Shown here piece after piece: positions 22,754-33,822 of a stretch of 64,000 nucleotides of DNA; the first letter of the stretch is position 1; each line of letters opens with the position of its first letter. The notes below the pieces were generated by a model, which did no database searches, was not told where the DNA came from, and was given only the letters and a program-made list of their open reading frames with translations. The DNA is from Kalmusia sp. IMI 367209 (Eukaryota; Ascomycota; Dothideomycetes; Pleosporales; Didymosphaeriaceae): NCBI GenBank assembly GCA_027946365.1, contig JAPEUQ010000013.1:496001-560000 (forward strand). Direction: 5' to 3'. A program made the position numbers and the translations under genes.

Positions 22754-24707
22754 ATGGCACCCGCAGCTCGCCGTCCCGTCCGCGTTGCCGGCGCCTCTGG
22801 AGGTTTCTCGGATCGCGTCCGCGCAATCTCGTCTCTTGCGAAGAACGAGGAAGTCGATGTCATTGTGGGAGACTGGCTCTCCGAGCTTACCATGACTATT
22901 CACGGTACTGGAAAGATAAAGAACATGGAGCAGATGATGACGGCGCGTACCTTTGAGGAGAAGCTCAACTACGCTATGTTCGCCGAGAACTTCCTCGACT
23001 GCTTTCTTCCTGCAGTTCCTGATCTAGCGGGAAAGGGTATCAAACTCGCTGTCAATGCTGGTGCATCTGACACTGAGCTTCTGGCACAGCTTGTAGACAA
23101 GAAAGTCAAGGAGATGGGCTACAATTTGAAGGTTGCTTGGATTGAAGGTGATGATGTCACCGGCACTGTCAAAGGCATGTTGAATAAGGGTGAAGGTTTC
23201 CGCAGTCTAATGCACAATCGCTCAGTTGAGGAATGGGGACTTGAACCTGTGTGCGCCCAATGCTACCTTGGTGGCATGGGCATTGCAAAGGCTCTCACAG
23301 AGGGCGCAGATATCGTTATTGCTGGTCGCGTTTCGGACGCTTCTCCTATCATTGGCGCTGCTGCGTAAGTGTACCCACATTCTATCAATCGATCTTGCTA
23401 ATCCCCATAGCTGGTGGCATGAGTGGACCAATGATATGTTCGATGAGCTTGCCGGATCCCTCATTATCGGTCATCTTCTGGAGTGCGCCGCCTATGTATC
23501 GGGCGGCTACTGCGCCGATTTTCGCTCCCTTCTTGCTAAAGGAAAGCACATTAATCTTGGCTTCCCGATTTGTGCCATCGACCACAAGGGTGAGGGAATC
23601 ATGTATAAAGAAAAAGACACTGGAGGACAAATGACCGTCGCTTCCTGCACTTCACAACTCCTCTACGAGATCCAAGGCCCTCAGTACTACAATTGTGACG
23701 TGACGGCCCAAATCGAAGGAATCAAGATGGAGCAAGTCGGTGAGGACCAGGTCAAGATCTCCGGTGTCAAGGGTCTTCCTCCGCCACCCACCACCAAGGT
23801 TGGTCTAACCGGCTTTGCTGGCTGGCAAGCTGAGTATCACGTCTACCTTTGCGGACTTCACATCGAAGAGAAGTGCAGGTGGACTGAAGAACAAATCAAA
23901 TACGAGCTCGGCGAGGAGAACCTCAAGAAATTTACGACTCTTAAATTCATGCAGAACGGCACTAGCCCCATCGACGCTCGCAATCAAGATGTCGCCACAG
24001 TCGACTTCCGCGTCTTCGCCCAGTCAAAGGACCGCGAGCTCCTCAACATGCGCAATCCTAATGGCTTCTTCCGCATTTCTATGGTCACTTTCCTGCAGTC
24101 ATGCCCCGGTGCCTCCCTCGGCAACGATATGCGACAGGCCGAAGGCAAACCCTACTACGAGTACCACCCATCGTTGCTACCGCAGTCAGCACTACAACAG
24201 CGAGTGCACTGCCTTTGGGATGGTGAAGAAGCTCAGGGCTACAAGGACGGCAAAAAAGTCATCGACATGCCCCTCGCCCCCAAATTCCGCGAATACGACC
24301 GCCAACAGCCATCCTACGAAACCACCAACCCCGTACCCCTCGATAGCTTTGGTCCCACCGTGCGCCTGCCTCTCGGCTCCATCGTGCTCGGCCGTTCCGG
24401 TGACAAGTGCTCTGATTGCAATGTTGGCTTCTTTGTGCGCAATGACGATGAGTACGAGTGGCTGCGCAGCCTGCTCACTATCGACAAGATCAAGGAGCTG
24501 CTGGGTCCAGAGGAGTACAAGGGTAAGCCGGTCGATCGGTTTGAGATGCCGAACATTCGCGCTGTGCACTTCTTGTTGCACGATCATCTCGATAGAGGGT
24601 ATGATGCGTGCTCGACATACGACACGCTGGGGAAGAATTGCTGTGAATATTTGAGGGCGAAGACGGTAGATATCCCGATTCAGTTTGTAAAGAGGGGTGT
24701 TTTGTAA
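22754..24707 (+). CDS. AtuA/DUF1446 family protein (635 aa)
   Basis: Two exons: 22754-23364 and 23411-24707, split by a 46-bp intron (GTAAGT, GCTAAT branch, ATAG), phase 2. The N-terminal two thirds match the DUF1446 family, which includes bacterial AtuA, linked to acyclic terpene (citronellol) use. Seen: GASGGFSDR near the start, KLAVNAGASDTE, VAWIEGDDV, DIVIAGRVSDASP, and HLLECAAYVSGGYCADF. The C-terminal 110 residues carry SIVLGRSGDKCSDCNVGFF, which resembles the small second domain fused in many fungal and some bacterial members. The biochemical reaction is not established; a role in breakdown of branched or terpenoid acids is inference. Codon use is strongly C/G-ending, unlike the left part of the window. 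It is intact and probably well expressed. Confidence 0.85.
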
Positions 24708-24924
24708 GCATAGACATTAGGTGACTTCAAATTGTATGATCGTCTAGCGTTTTCGTAAAATCCAATAATTGCTTTGACATTTGCCTTCAATTATGTGATG
24801 GTGGTATTTTTGTTAAAAGCCTCGATTTCTTAGACTTCATTCCGTCAAACGCTGCATTCCATGTATACCGCTCATGCAAGACCTTAGGCACCATTGCTGT
24901 TGCCATGTGAGAAGCGAGCTACCA

Positions 24925-25146
24925 TCATGCAATTTCACTAGAGGATCTCCGCAAGAGGCACTTTATGACGGGCAGGGTCTTTTCTAGCACGACGGCCTCC
25001 AATTCGTTCATCTCTGCCTGCCTCGCTGCGCATAGGAGTGCAAGGACAACAGAACGGTCTGGGCCGGGATTTGGTTTGAACACCGCACTATACTGCTCAA
25101 GTTTGGTGTTTAATTCGGCAACGATTCGGCGCGTTGGGGGGAGCAT
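24925..25146 (-). CDS. Doubtful small ORF (73 aa)
   Basis: This small frame has an amphipathic, helix-like composition (VAELNTKLEQYSAVFK, AEMNELEAVVLEK). Directly upstream, in the same frame, an ATG at 25208 opens 15 codons (MSSVAGNQGVGLTHE) that end at a TAG, after which the frame continues through SSSS into this ORF. The pair looks like one 93-codon gene with a single nonsense codon, or a short upstream ORF followed by an internal start. No intron would remove the TAG convincingly. No family recognised. Confidence 0.35.
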   Translation of the reverse strand: MLPPTRRIVAELNTKLEQYSAVFKPNPGPDRSVVLALLCAARQAEMNELEAVVLEKTLPVIKCLLRRSSSEIA

Positions 25147-25208
25147 CGAACTCGATGACTACTCGTGCGTCAGGCCAACACCTTGGTTGCCGGCTACTGA
25201 AGACATGA

Positions 25209-27058
25209 TGTTTGAGCATTCGGTTCTATTATTAGTATATGTATATTGAGTTGATGAAATGCGGGAATGCACGAGCAAGCAGTGGCGTACTTCCTGATTT
25301 TGTCGATGAGAAGCGTCGATGAGAAGCGTAGGAGCCTGTATCAGGGCAACAAGTGGGAGTGGTTGATTGTGGTGATCTTGGACCCGTGGTTGTGTGTTGT
25401 ATGAATTTATATTGTGGGGGTTGAGATATCAGAAGTGGGCACCGCCAACGCGGTTCCCCTAGGTACCTGAGGAGGTGTGAAAGAGACCCATAGTAAGCCT
25501 TCTCGGCAGGTAACTTGTTGGTCAACTACAAGCCTCTTCATAGCCCTTCTCTACACGTTTGACGGCCTGGCTCCCTTTCTCCTCATCTTCAAAACTGAAA
25601 CGTATCTACGCTTCATCATAGCGCTTCGCTCTCTTCTGGACGAATATTCACCCCATACGCCGCAGGGACAAAGAAGGGAGCTTGAGGGCAGCACTGAGTA
25701 CTCTGGAAGTTCCACATTTATCTTACGTGGACCAGGTTCGTATGAGCCCCGCTCAGGCAGGTATGTCCTTTCTACTCTTGAACTTAATTCTGTTGTTCAA
25801 TCAGAATGTCTCAAGCATTTCTGTCTCGGCACCAGGTCCGCGGATGCCATCAGTAGCGTCGCTCCAGGTCTATGTGATCCTCCGAGTCATTAGTATCGAT
25901 GCCCGGGTCATCTCAGCGCAAATTGCTCGCCTGCAGTCTCGATCGAACTTGAGTATGCGCGCTCATCTACCAATACCATCCCATCAAATGGACCTCCCTC
26001 TCTTTATGCGTTCCTCTACAGTATCACGAATGAGACTCATAATACTGGATTGGGAATTGCTCGAAGGATCTCGGCCACGTCCTGACTCCTTTCAGACCTT
26101 TCTGAGATGATAGGCCTTGTTCCGAGACTCTCTAATTTCATGGCGAAGACGGTTGTTCGCAGCCCACTCGAACGAAACCAACGAGCCCTGCAGTCTTGAA
26201 AGACTACCTGTGGATGACTTTCGCTTTTGTTGGCTATAACGCTGGTAAACTCTTCTGCGGAAATAAACGATCTTGGACTACAGTCCGTAACCCCTGAAGT
26301 CATAGCTCTTCCTAAAATCTGGCTTCTAACAAACATACGTGTTCGTCGGAGCCGTTGAAGATATACACCAATCTAGTCCAGGCGAAAAAAACAACGTAGA
26401 AGCCCGCTCGCGATCTCCGAAGAGAAATAAGCTATCAAAGATGCTAGAAGAGACATGGACGAATGAAAAGCGAGAAATAAAAGACGTGTAGGCAACGGTC
26501 GTATAAAACAAGACCCAAGTGTTATGAGATGTTGAGATTGATATTCCTGATTAAGAGGCGATAGCGTCCAGAAGTTCTGCTGCGTTCGCTGCCGAATGAC
26601 CAAAAAGAGCACAACCTAATTATGGAAAGCAGAAATGCCGAACTGAATAGATGCAGTCTCTATGACGCGCTTTGTATGGCTTTCACGGGCATCTCATGTT
26701 CGCTGAGTTGATAGACTGCTGGGGAACTTTCTGTTGGGCGGGAGCCTAGATATACGTAATACTGTTTGCTTCGACAGTTTACCGATTATTCTGGAAAACT
26801 GTATATGACTATCCAGCTAGTCCTCTCAGATGACGATCCGTCGGAGTTGCTCCTGCCTCGTGTTGCCCTATACAGGCGAGCGTCACGTGTGATCGCGTCA
26901 GTCAATTGTGTCGACCAGACGACCGCGTTTGATACTTTGGTGTCTTCAACAAACAAGCCTGTCTGGCTCGTTTTGATGCCTATCCAATTCGTTCAACCGT
27001 CGTACTTTGAGCATATAGAAATATTATACGGCCGGCGAAGGCAGCAAAAAAGCTAAGG
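25209..27058. other. 1.85 kb without a supported gene
   Basis: Several overlapping open frames occur on both strands (for example 25477-25893, 25682-26110, 26766-27056, all +), none with motifs or splice logic. A 13-bp direct duplication (GTCGATGAGAAGC twice) lies near 25312-25337. The right end is probably the 5' untranslated exon of the next gene. Confidence 0.4.
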
Positions 27059-27109
27059 TGAGTAATCCCACGTCGCGGCTAAAGGTCTGTCTGATTTGAC
27101 TTTCTATAG

Positions 27110-28239
27110 ATGCGTCCACAAGCTTCCTCCAACGGCGATGTCGAGATCTCGGTGCCGCAGAAAGTGATCGCGAGTTTGACACAAGAACGGGACGAGTGGA
27201 AGGCCAAGGCGGAAGTTGCTCGACGGAGCATCGAAGAGGACAGGAAGGAGCTTGTGCGCCATGATGTTGGGGTGATTCGTGCCACAAGTACGGATACCGT
27301 GAGCTTGCTGGCAAAGATAGCCGGTCTTGAGGCTAACAATCAAGCTCTCAAGTTGAGAATGGTAAGTGGGCTAAAGGACTGTCATCTGATGATTACTAAT
27401 TCGATTGTTATACGTAGGCAGACCTTCTCGACAAATACACTGAGGCTGACGGCGAGGTCGAGAGGCTCAAAGCGTGCAATGGGCAACTTATGGAGAGGCT
27501 TAGGGAGATGGGTAGCTTGGAGGTTAAGAAGAAATATCTCGAATCCCTGGCCCAAGACGCAGAGGGGACGTCCGCATCTTTGAATAACAAGATAAAGCTG
27601 CAAGACAACGAGATGAAGGAGCTGAGGGCGCGTCTCCAACGGGAGAAATCTGAGGCGTATCAAGCTCGAAAGGATATTGTAGACTTGAGACGAAAACTGG
27701 CCGCCAAGCTGGAGGGAAAGAGTCCTTTCATGGAGCTACAAGATGTCCTAGTGCGGCTCCCTGAATCGAATGCGCAGAGCAGCATATTCGCCTTTCCCAT
27801 TACGTTCAAGATCGACGTGGACGATTTCGGCTGGGTCAAAGAGACGTCCAGATGGTGGTCCTGCCAGCAGCAGGTAGGCAAAGCGTTTCAAGCCTGGTAT
27901 GACTTACGCAAGAAACCAGCCCAGATGAACTTGCGTGAGCAAGAGTCCTCTTACTGCGAGAGCAATTTCGTCTTTGCGGGGATCAAGGAGTGGTGGAGTG
28001 AGTATGAGTCTGATGGTGAGGACAAAGGAGACGGAGACGAAGAGGAAGAGAAGGAGTATAAAGAAGAGGATACCAAGGATGACTCCGAGAATGGCGTTGA
28101 GCGGGAAAAATTCCAACACCCCCAAACACCGCTCAATGCACAAGCCCTGAAGTCCATTGACGGGGGTGATGTGAACAGTATGGACAGCATCCGCAAGAGG
28201 TGCCTCGATTATTTTACGCGTTTGGAGGAGAGAGCTTGA
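27110..28239 (+). CDS. Coiled-coil protein with acidic tail, unknown function (357 aa)
   Basis: Two coding exons: 27110-27361 and 27418-28239. The intron is GTAAGT...GATTACTAAT...GTAG, 56 bp, phase 0. An untranslated intron seems to end exactly at the start codon (GTGAGT at 27059, TATAG then ATG at 27110); its upstream exon has an in-frame stop, so translation starts here. Residues about 15-205 are rich in Glu, Lys, Arg and Leu with heptad-like spacing, predicting a long coiled coil. A compact segment rich in Trp and Phe follows at about 215-290 (DDFGWVKETSRWWSC). Then comes a Glu/Asp/Lys low-complexity tract (about 300-325) and a short C-terminal helix. It is probably a structural or scaffold protein, but I do not recognise it. 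Confidence 0.65.
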
Positions 28240-28681
28240 GAATAGTCTCCAACAGGCTCCAACAGTAACATTCTACCCATTACCGACATAATAGGGAGCA
28301 TGAGAGACGGCTACCACATCCGTAATCCAAGAGGGGAACACCACGTCTGTATTTCTGTATGTAATGTTACAATTCCAGACCAATGGGACTCTTCAAAAGA
28401 GATACATTGTAGAATAGTAAGAGTACCTGGTGCCTTAAGCTGGTATATTTCGCTAAATCCATTCCTATATGTGTGACGTCCGACACGCTTTCAGAAGTCG
28501 ACCAGCCTTGGCCCAACATCCCAATCCGACAAGCTCGCCGCACGCGCCACACCTTAATCCTCGACCTCTAAGCTCTCTACTATAAGCCCACCACACCAGT
28601 CCCAGCCGCCAATTCCTCATTTCCAAGGCCTCCTCGCCCATCCCTACGTCTTCCTCTCGCACATAGATATAACCACAGGCA
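28240..28681. other. Intergenic, 442 bp
   Basis: Spacer between two rightward genes, and likely the promoter of the Trs31 gene. C-rich tracts appear just before the ATG at 28682. No coding frame supported. Confidence 0.5.
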
Positions 28682-29445
28682 ATGAGCAGCAACACGCCCC
28701 AAGGCGGCGGCCTCCGCTACCCCTCCAACAAGAAGACCATCTACGACCGCAACCTCAATCGCAGCAAGAACGCCGAACTAAGCCGGGCAGCCTTCGCGTA
28801 CCTCTTCATAGAGATGATAAGCTACGCGCAGCGCGGTGCACGAGACGTCGGCGACCTAGAGAAGAAGTAGGAAAACCCCCCAGGCCATGACCCCTCCCCC
28901 CAAGCCCATCAGAAGAAAGAAGAAAGAAGAAATAGCAGCGCTGACACGGAAGGTGGGGATGAAACAGACTGAACACGCAAGGCTACCCCATCGGCGTGCG
29001 CCTCCTCGACCTCCTGCTCTCCCGCTCTTCGAACCCGCTCGCTTCCATACGGCCCACGCGCATCCTGCCGCTCCTCCAGTTCATCGCGCAGACGCTGTAT
29101 CGGCACCTCTTCGGGCGCCCTGCTGATGCGCTCGAGCGCTCGGGCACAGACGCTGCGCAGTACATGCTGTTCGACAACGAGCCCATGGTCAACACGTACA
29201 TATCGTTACCGCGGGAGCTGTCGAGTCTGAACTGTGCGGCGTTCGTGGCGGGCATTATAGAGGGCGTGTGCGACGGCGCGGGGTTCCCGACCGAGGGCGT
29301 GACTGCGCATAGTGTGGGCGAACAGGAGGAGGGGACCAAGGATGCGAAGGGTCAGACTATGTGGCCGGGGAAGACGGTGTTCTTGATCAAGTTCAAGAAG
29401 GAGGTGTTGGAAAGGGAGGAGATCTTGGGCAGGGGCGGGGGATAG
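28682..29445 (+). CDS. trs31: TRAPP complex subunit Trs31/TRAPPC5 (220 aa)
   Basis: Two exons: 28682-28866 and 28968-29445. The intron is 101 bp, donor GTAGGA, acceptor AACAG, phase 2; reading through it would hit TAG at once. The protein belongs to the Bet3-like half of TRAPP, which tethers ER-derived vesicles at the Golgi and activates the Rab Ypt1. Family hallmarks are KTIYDRNLNRSKNAELS at the start, YPIGVRLLDLL right after the splice site, LFGRPADALE, DNEPMVNTYISLP, and LNCAAFVAGIIEGVCDGAGFP with the conserved glycine-rich turn. The length (220 aa) fits the family. A 29-residue variable insert (GEQEEGTKDAKGQ region) precedes the last strand, as in other fungal members from memory. Confidence 0.92.
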
Positions 29446-31946
29446 GAGAGGTCGATAAAGGGAAGAGCATAGTGTCGAGTCATTGGAGCGCTGAAGAGCT
29501 TGCATTAGATGGCGTACTGGATGAGGCATTTTCTGGAGTACTTGGGGTGAATATTGAGCGATATGCTCGCAGGACATTGAATCATTCTAGGCGAATGTTA
29601 CTCAGTCTTGGATCAAGAATATCATTATCCAGATATCCTCCGTATCGACCTGCCTTTGCTCAAGCACGCCTTAAACACGACTTTGGCGAGGACTACGGTA
29701 TCAATGAACGAAGAAATGTCCAACGTCACCAACATAGGGAATTCGAGTACACATGCCTCCAACTTTTCTTCTGCGGCAATTCTCCATGCCCGAGCCACCA
29801 AGCCCTTGATATCATTGTTGACGTGGCCAAGGCTACGCATGTACTTGGGGGCCGAGCGAGCAGAAGGTAGCATCTCCATGGAACACAAGCCTCTTAGTAG
29901 AAAGGCAACCAAACGACAAACTCCAGACCACCACGCATCAACGCCAGGGTTCACGTACCCGAACCCCGCCCCCATAACGCACAGGGAATCGTACGATAGC
30001 CCGATGAAAGATGACATATGAGGGACGATCAATAGGCGCCCCCAAAAGCGCCATGTCCTCAGCCGCATGAAATGCTTACCTTTGCTCCAAAAGCCGCTAG
30101 CCGTGCGCTGCCCATGTAGTCCGGGCTCGTACTCGGCTCGTCATCGTCGAGCTCGTATGCTCAGAATGCCGAAAGAAAAAAAAAGAAAAGGGGACGCCCA
30201 ATGAGCTCGAGCAACGGCCGGCAACTGGTCTCGTGACGCTTCCTGCAGCCACTCAGCACCATGTCATAGTGCTACGACGTGTGCCAGCGCAACACACATC
30301 ACGTAAAAGTAAATGGCACCAGAAGCACCTAGACGCCATTTGACAATGTGACGGTGAAGCGTCTCCGCACCGAGCACGTTGCATTTCGCGCGTGAAGCTT
30401 GCTCGGGGGTGGTAGGTGATGGTGTCACGGCAGGCATCGGGCATCAGCGGTGGTTGGGGTGAGTGTGTGTGTGTTGCGGCAGGAGACGGCTGCCGAGGGG
30501 GTTTACGTTACGGGGAGCGGGGCAGTTCCGCGCGAAGGATGGGAGAAACGGGTGTGCCAACGCAGAAGGGCATTGTGTGCATGGGGATAGGTAGTAAAGC
30601 GCGGAGTATAGGCGTAGATTGAAAGGCGGTATTTGGAAAGTTTAATCCTCGCATTGGCGCCGCATGTTGCTGTGCAGGCAATAAGAGCCGCCTGGCCTGA
30701 CTGTAGTATAGTCTTTCACCGGCCTAGTCTGCTGTCGGTCTCCGGCTGCACATGCACCTAGGCACACCTTCGAGAGGCATAACACGTGTGTGGAGAAGAG
30801 TCATCGACCCTGTCTCGGGAATTACAAAGGCGTTGAAATGGAGATGCCATCAGAGTCGGAGCGTGTTCATGCGTGGCAGCAGGCGGCGGAAGTGAAGCTG
30901 CGACCAGTTCGAATTTTTTTTTTCCCTCTTCGAACAGGAGGATCAAGAGGGTAAGGCTTTTTGTTCGAACGGTGTGCCCTGGCCCCTCGCGTGCAACGAG
31001 TTACTGTAGGCGGTCGGAGGCGCAGATGATCATGATGCAGAGACCCTGTCCTTCGTGTGCCTGGCCGCTGGACCCGGAAAATCAAAACTGGGCCGGCCAC
31101 GGCAGCCAAAGGTTGTTGGCTTCAGCCAAGCAGCAAAAGCAACAACACCGCCCGGCAGCGCAAATTCGCCGCATCTCCTAGGGCTGAAAGGTCGGCGCCT
31201 GTCACACGAAGGCGAAAGGATTTCCGCAACTCTCGTTGGAGGCGGCGTTGCGCGTTCTCGTCGATCACCACCTGCGCGCGCAACCGGCTACCGAAAGAGG
31301 ACACCTCCAGGGCATGCATGTCCAGCGCTCGTGCAGGCGAGTCCTGGCCAGCCTCATTTGCAAGATCTGCTCCGCGTTTGCCCTGGCTATGCTTTTCCTC
31401 GTGCTTTTTCCAATTCTCGTCTCGTAAAATGCTCGCGTGCACGTTTCACCCCGACGTCAGCGCGTCGGCGACATTCACACCCTCGAGCGTGCCAACAGCG
31501 GAGCCTCACCCCTCGGCGGCGAAAAAGGTGTCAGAATCCGCAGAGTTTTCCCAACGCTCAATCCTGCAGGCTGTCGCGGGGAACGTGCGGTGTGTTTCTC
31601 TCCGCCAATCGAGACCGCCTCCTCTCGCCCAGAGGGTTGAGGCCACGCACAGGGCGTACAGCACTCAGGCCTGCATCAGGCCCGTCCAGGGTCTTCTCCG
31701 CATTGTCCCCTCTGTCGGGTCATCCGACCCTCTCCCCAATTCTGTATTATTAGACTAGGCGGCGCCTCCACACGTTCAATCCGATTCTGAAATCCCACTC
31801 CTCTACTACGCCGAGCAGCCATAGCACCACTGAAATTCCGTATTCCCAGCTGTCACTTCGTTTTGCACTAGCTCGCTCATTTCCCTGCCTAACGAGGCCA
31901 GTGTCGGGCGCAGGGCTTGATCGCGTGATGGTGGTGTAGCCTTTAG
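29446..31946. other. 2.5 kb without a firm gene, probably long 5' leader of the next gene
   Basis: An open frame on the minus strand (30068-29625, 147 aa) has a plausible hydrophobic composition (VNPGVDAWWSGVCRLVAFLL) but no motif; its antisense is equally long, so I do not call it. From 31055 to 31758 two plus-strand frames stay open together for 700 bp, reflecting GC-rich sequence rather than two genes. Poly-A tracts lie near 30174-30190 and a T9 tract near 30915. Confidence 0.4.
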
Positions 31947-33479
31947 ATGCGCTCTCGGCAACTCCTAGGCTGTGATTCACGTCCCAGCGCGGCTCCACAG
32001 CACCACTTCCCGCGGGACACGGCCCAGGCTCGAGCACCTCATTCTTTTTCGCCTTCGCGGTATCCCTTTGGCGTACTGTCTCCTCCTTTGACCCCAGAAG
32101 ACTCGCACCATTCCTCAAAGACGCGGAGCGAGCATGTCGAACCCGGCCCCTACGGCTATTATCCCCAATCGACGAATGACGCCGCTCGAGGGGGGATAAT
32201 GCCACCTTTCTCATCTGCATCATCATCACCATCGACACGGCCGATCTTTACTTTTCCAGCACTATCCGCAAATGCGAAATTCACGTTCACGATCTTATCC
32301 CGACCAGAGAATCCCTTGACATTTCCGCCACAAGCACCACCACCACCTCGCCTCAGCAAGCGTCATCGACCAGTAGCTGATGTTGACGGCGAGCACTCCT
32401 GTCTGCACAAAAAGAAGAGAAGACTACGCCTGTTCCTGATCACCTCGCGACTCTCACCCCAGTTCTCACACCCTGCTACTAACATTGTCGATCGGGGAAA
32501 TTCCAAAATCGCTGTGTGGGCGAAGCAAAGAGCTTTGGGCCGCAATATACTGCGTAAGGCCGCGATACTCAACCGCATCCGGCGGCAAAGCATATGCGCG
32601 CTCGAGACAGCCGGTGGCTTAGGCCGTGTCCTCGTCGAGCAAGAGAAAGAGCAGGAGCAACTCCAGTTGGCGCGGCTGACGCTCATGTATGGCAGTCATG
32701 ATTCTGCCACCCGACCTTTGAGTAAAGATGTGGTGGATCTGCCTGAAGTTGTCGAGACGAGGACGGGAGAACAGATCAGGTCGAGTGGCTCGTCGCCGGC
32801 TTCGTCGACCGGATCGCCTTCGCCGCCGCTCCACCCGCGCGATGAGGGGAGTGCCGGAGAGTATCGGTCGCCTAATGAAGCGTACGCATATTCGCATACT
32901 TTCCTGAATAAGCCGCGGCCGTCGCACCTTCCTCTACCACCTTCGCCGCTAGGGTTGTCCAACTACGATGCTCTCGATTTAGAAGACGATATCCCCGACC
33001 CGTACGCTCATCTCGACGAAGAGTATGAAGCTGAGGAGCAAGACGAGCACTCGTTCGACGACGCTTTTCCGCGGAGAAGTGGCGAAGTCCCAGGGTTTCC
33101 GTCGCAGCCGACCTACAACGACTTCAGCATCTTAGATCCAGATGAACCCGTCATAGGTGACTACGACCAGGTCGAGGAGGGTGCCGAAACCGTTTGGCCA
33201 AATGCACCGCACATGCATGGTGGCGATACAAACGTAGATCCACTACCATCCCCGTCGCCCAGTCTTCATGAGCTATTCAGTACTGCATCGACCACAGCAG
33301 GAGCTGTGTCACCAAACTTCGCTCCCACTCTCAGCCCCACCTCGTCATCACCCAACTTTCCTACTCTATATGCTACTAGTACTGGAGAACAGCAGCGAAC
33401 GTCCAGGCGGCACGCTGCCGAAATCGAACAGGAGAGACAAAGGCAGAGGCATCTCATGTTCATGAGCTTCGGGTCATGA
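31947..33479 (+). CDS. Ser/Pro-rich protein with a basic core, unknown function (510 aa)
   Basis: A single uninterrupted frame from ATG 31947 to TGA 33479. The first 145 residues are disordered, rich in Ser and Pro. A basic core follows at about 150-215, with a KKKRRLRLF cluster that could be a nuclear localisation signal and a helix-like stretch (VWAKQRALGRNILRKAAIL). This is the best-preserved-looking part of the protein. A Gln/Glu-rich helix (EQEKEQEQLQLARL) comes next, then another disordered, acidic half, and a Gln/Arg-rich helix at the C-terminus. The pattern fits a conserved fungal nuclear or regulatory protein with one small domain in a disordered chain, but I do not recognise it. The gene has an unusually long upstream region and converges on the OHCU decarboxylase gene. 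Confidence 0.65.
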   Translation: MRSRQLLGCDSRPSAAPQHHFPRDTAQARAPHSFSPSRYPFGVLSPPLTPEDSHHSSKTRSEHVEPGPYGYYPQSTNDAARGGIMPPFSSASSSPSTRPIFTFPALSANAKFTFTILSRPENPLTFPPQAPPPPRLSKRHRPVADVDGEHSCLHKKKRRLRLFLITSRLSPQFSHPATNIVDRGNSKIAVWAKQRALGRNILRKAAILNRIRRQSICALETAGGLGRVLVEQEKEQEQLQLARLTLMYGSHDSATRPLSKDVVDLPEVVETRTGEQIRSSGSSPASSTGSPSPPLHPRDEGSAGEYRSPNEAYAYSHTFLNKPRPSHLPLPPSPLGLSNYDALDLEDDIPDPYAHLDEEYEAEEQDEHSFDDAFPRRSGEVPGFPSQPTYNDFSILDPDEPVIGDYDQVEEGAETVWPNAPHMHGGDTNVDPLPSPSPSLHELFSTASTTAGAVSPNFAPTLSPTSSSPNFPTLYATSTGEQQRTSRRHAAEIEQERQRQRHLMFMSFGS

Positions 33480-33822
33480 AAAGCATCCTTCTATTCATTG
33501 GAGTATTTACCTTGCATCCACTATTCCCAACCACATGGCATTTCAAGGCGCTCTCGGTTCCAAAATGGAACATTACCAAAATTCGCATGCATCAGCATTG
33601 GGGCGGGCGAACTTGACTGCTCTTTTCGGATCAAGGAAAAAAAAAAAGGTAACCAGGGTCATATCGGTTCCATTTGTACATGGCGTTAGGTTCGGATATT
33701 GGGGTTTCGTTCTGTCATTACCTGTATATACCCCTTCTGTTAGGTACGTGTCGATGGTGTGTAAATGAGTCTACCTGATGAATGCAAATATGCTGCATGG
33801 CGCACATTCGCCATGCAGCTTC
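33480..33822. other. Convergent 3' region, 343 bp
   Basis: It holds the 3' ends of the Ser/Pro-rich gene (+) and the OHCU decarboxylase gene (-). There is an A10 tract at about 33638-33648. Nothing else seen. Confidence 0.5.

Noticed and set aside
23815..24654. 279-codon second plus-strand frame within the AtuA-like gene
   Set aside because: Same strand, shifted frame of a clear DUF1446 gene; Ser/Thr/Ala-rich shadow.
29625..30068. 147-codon minus-strand frame with hydrophobic stretches
   Set aside because: Its antisense is equally long, there is no motif or intron logic, and it sits 3' of the Trs31 gene. Kept only as a note in the intergenic entry.
31055..31758. Two parallel 230-codon plus-strand frames
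   Set aside because: Both are Arg/Pro/Ser-rich and stay open because the DNA is GC-rich; neither has a motif, and both lie in the probable 5' leader of the next gene.
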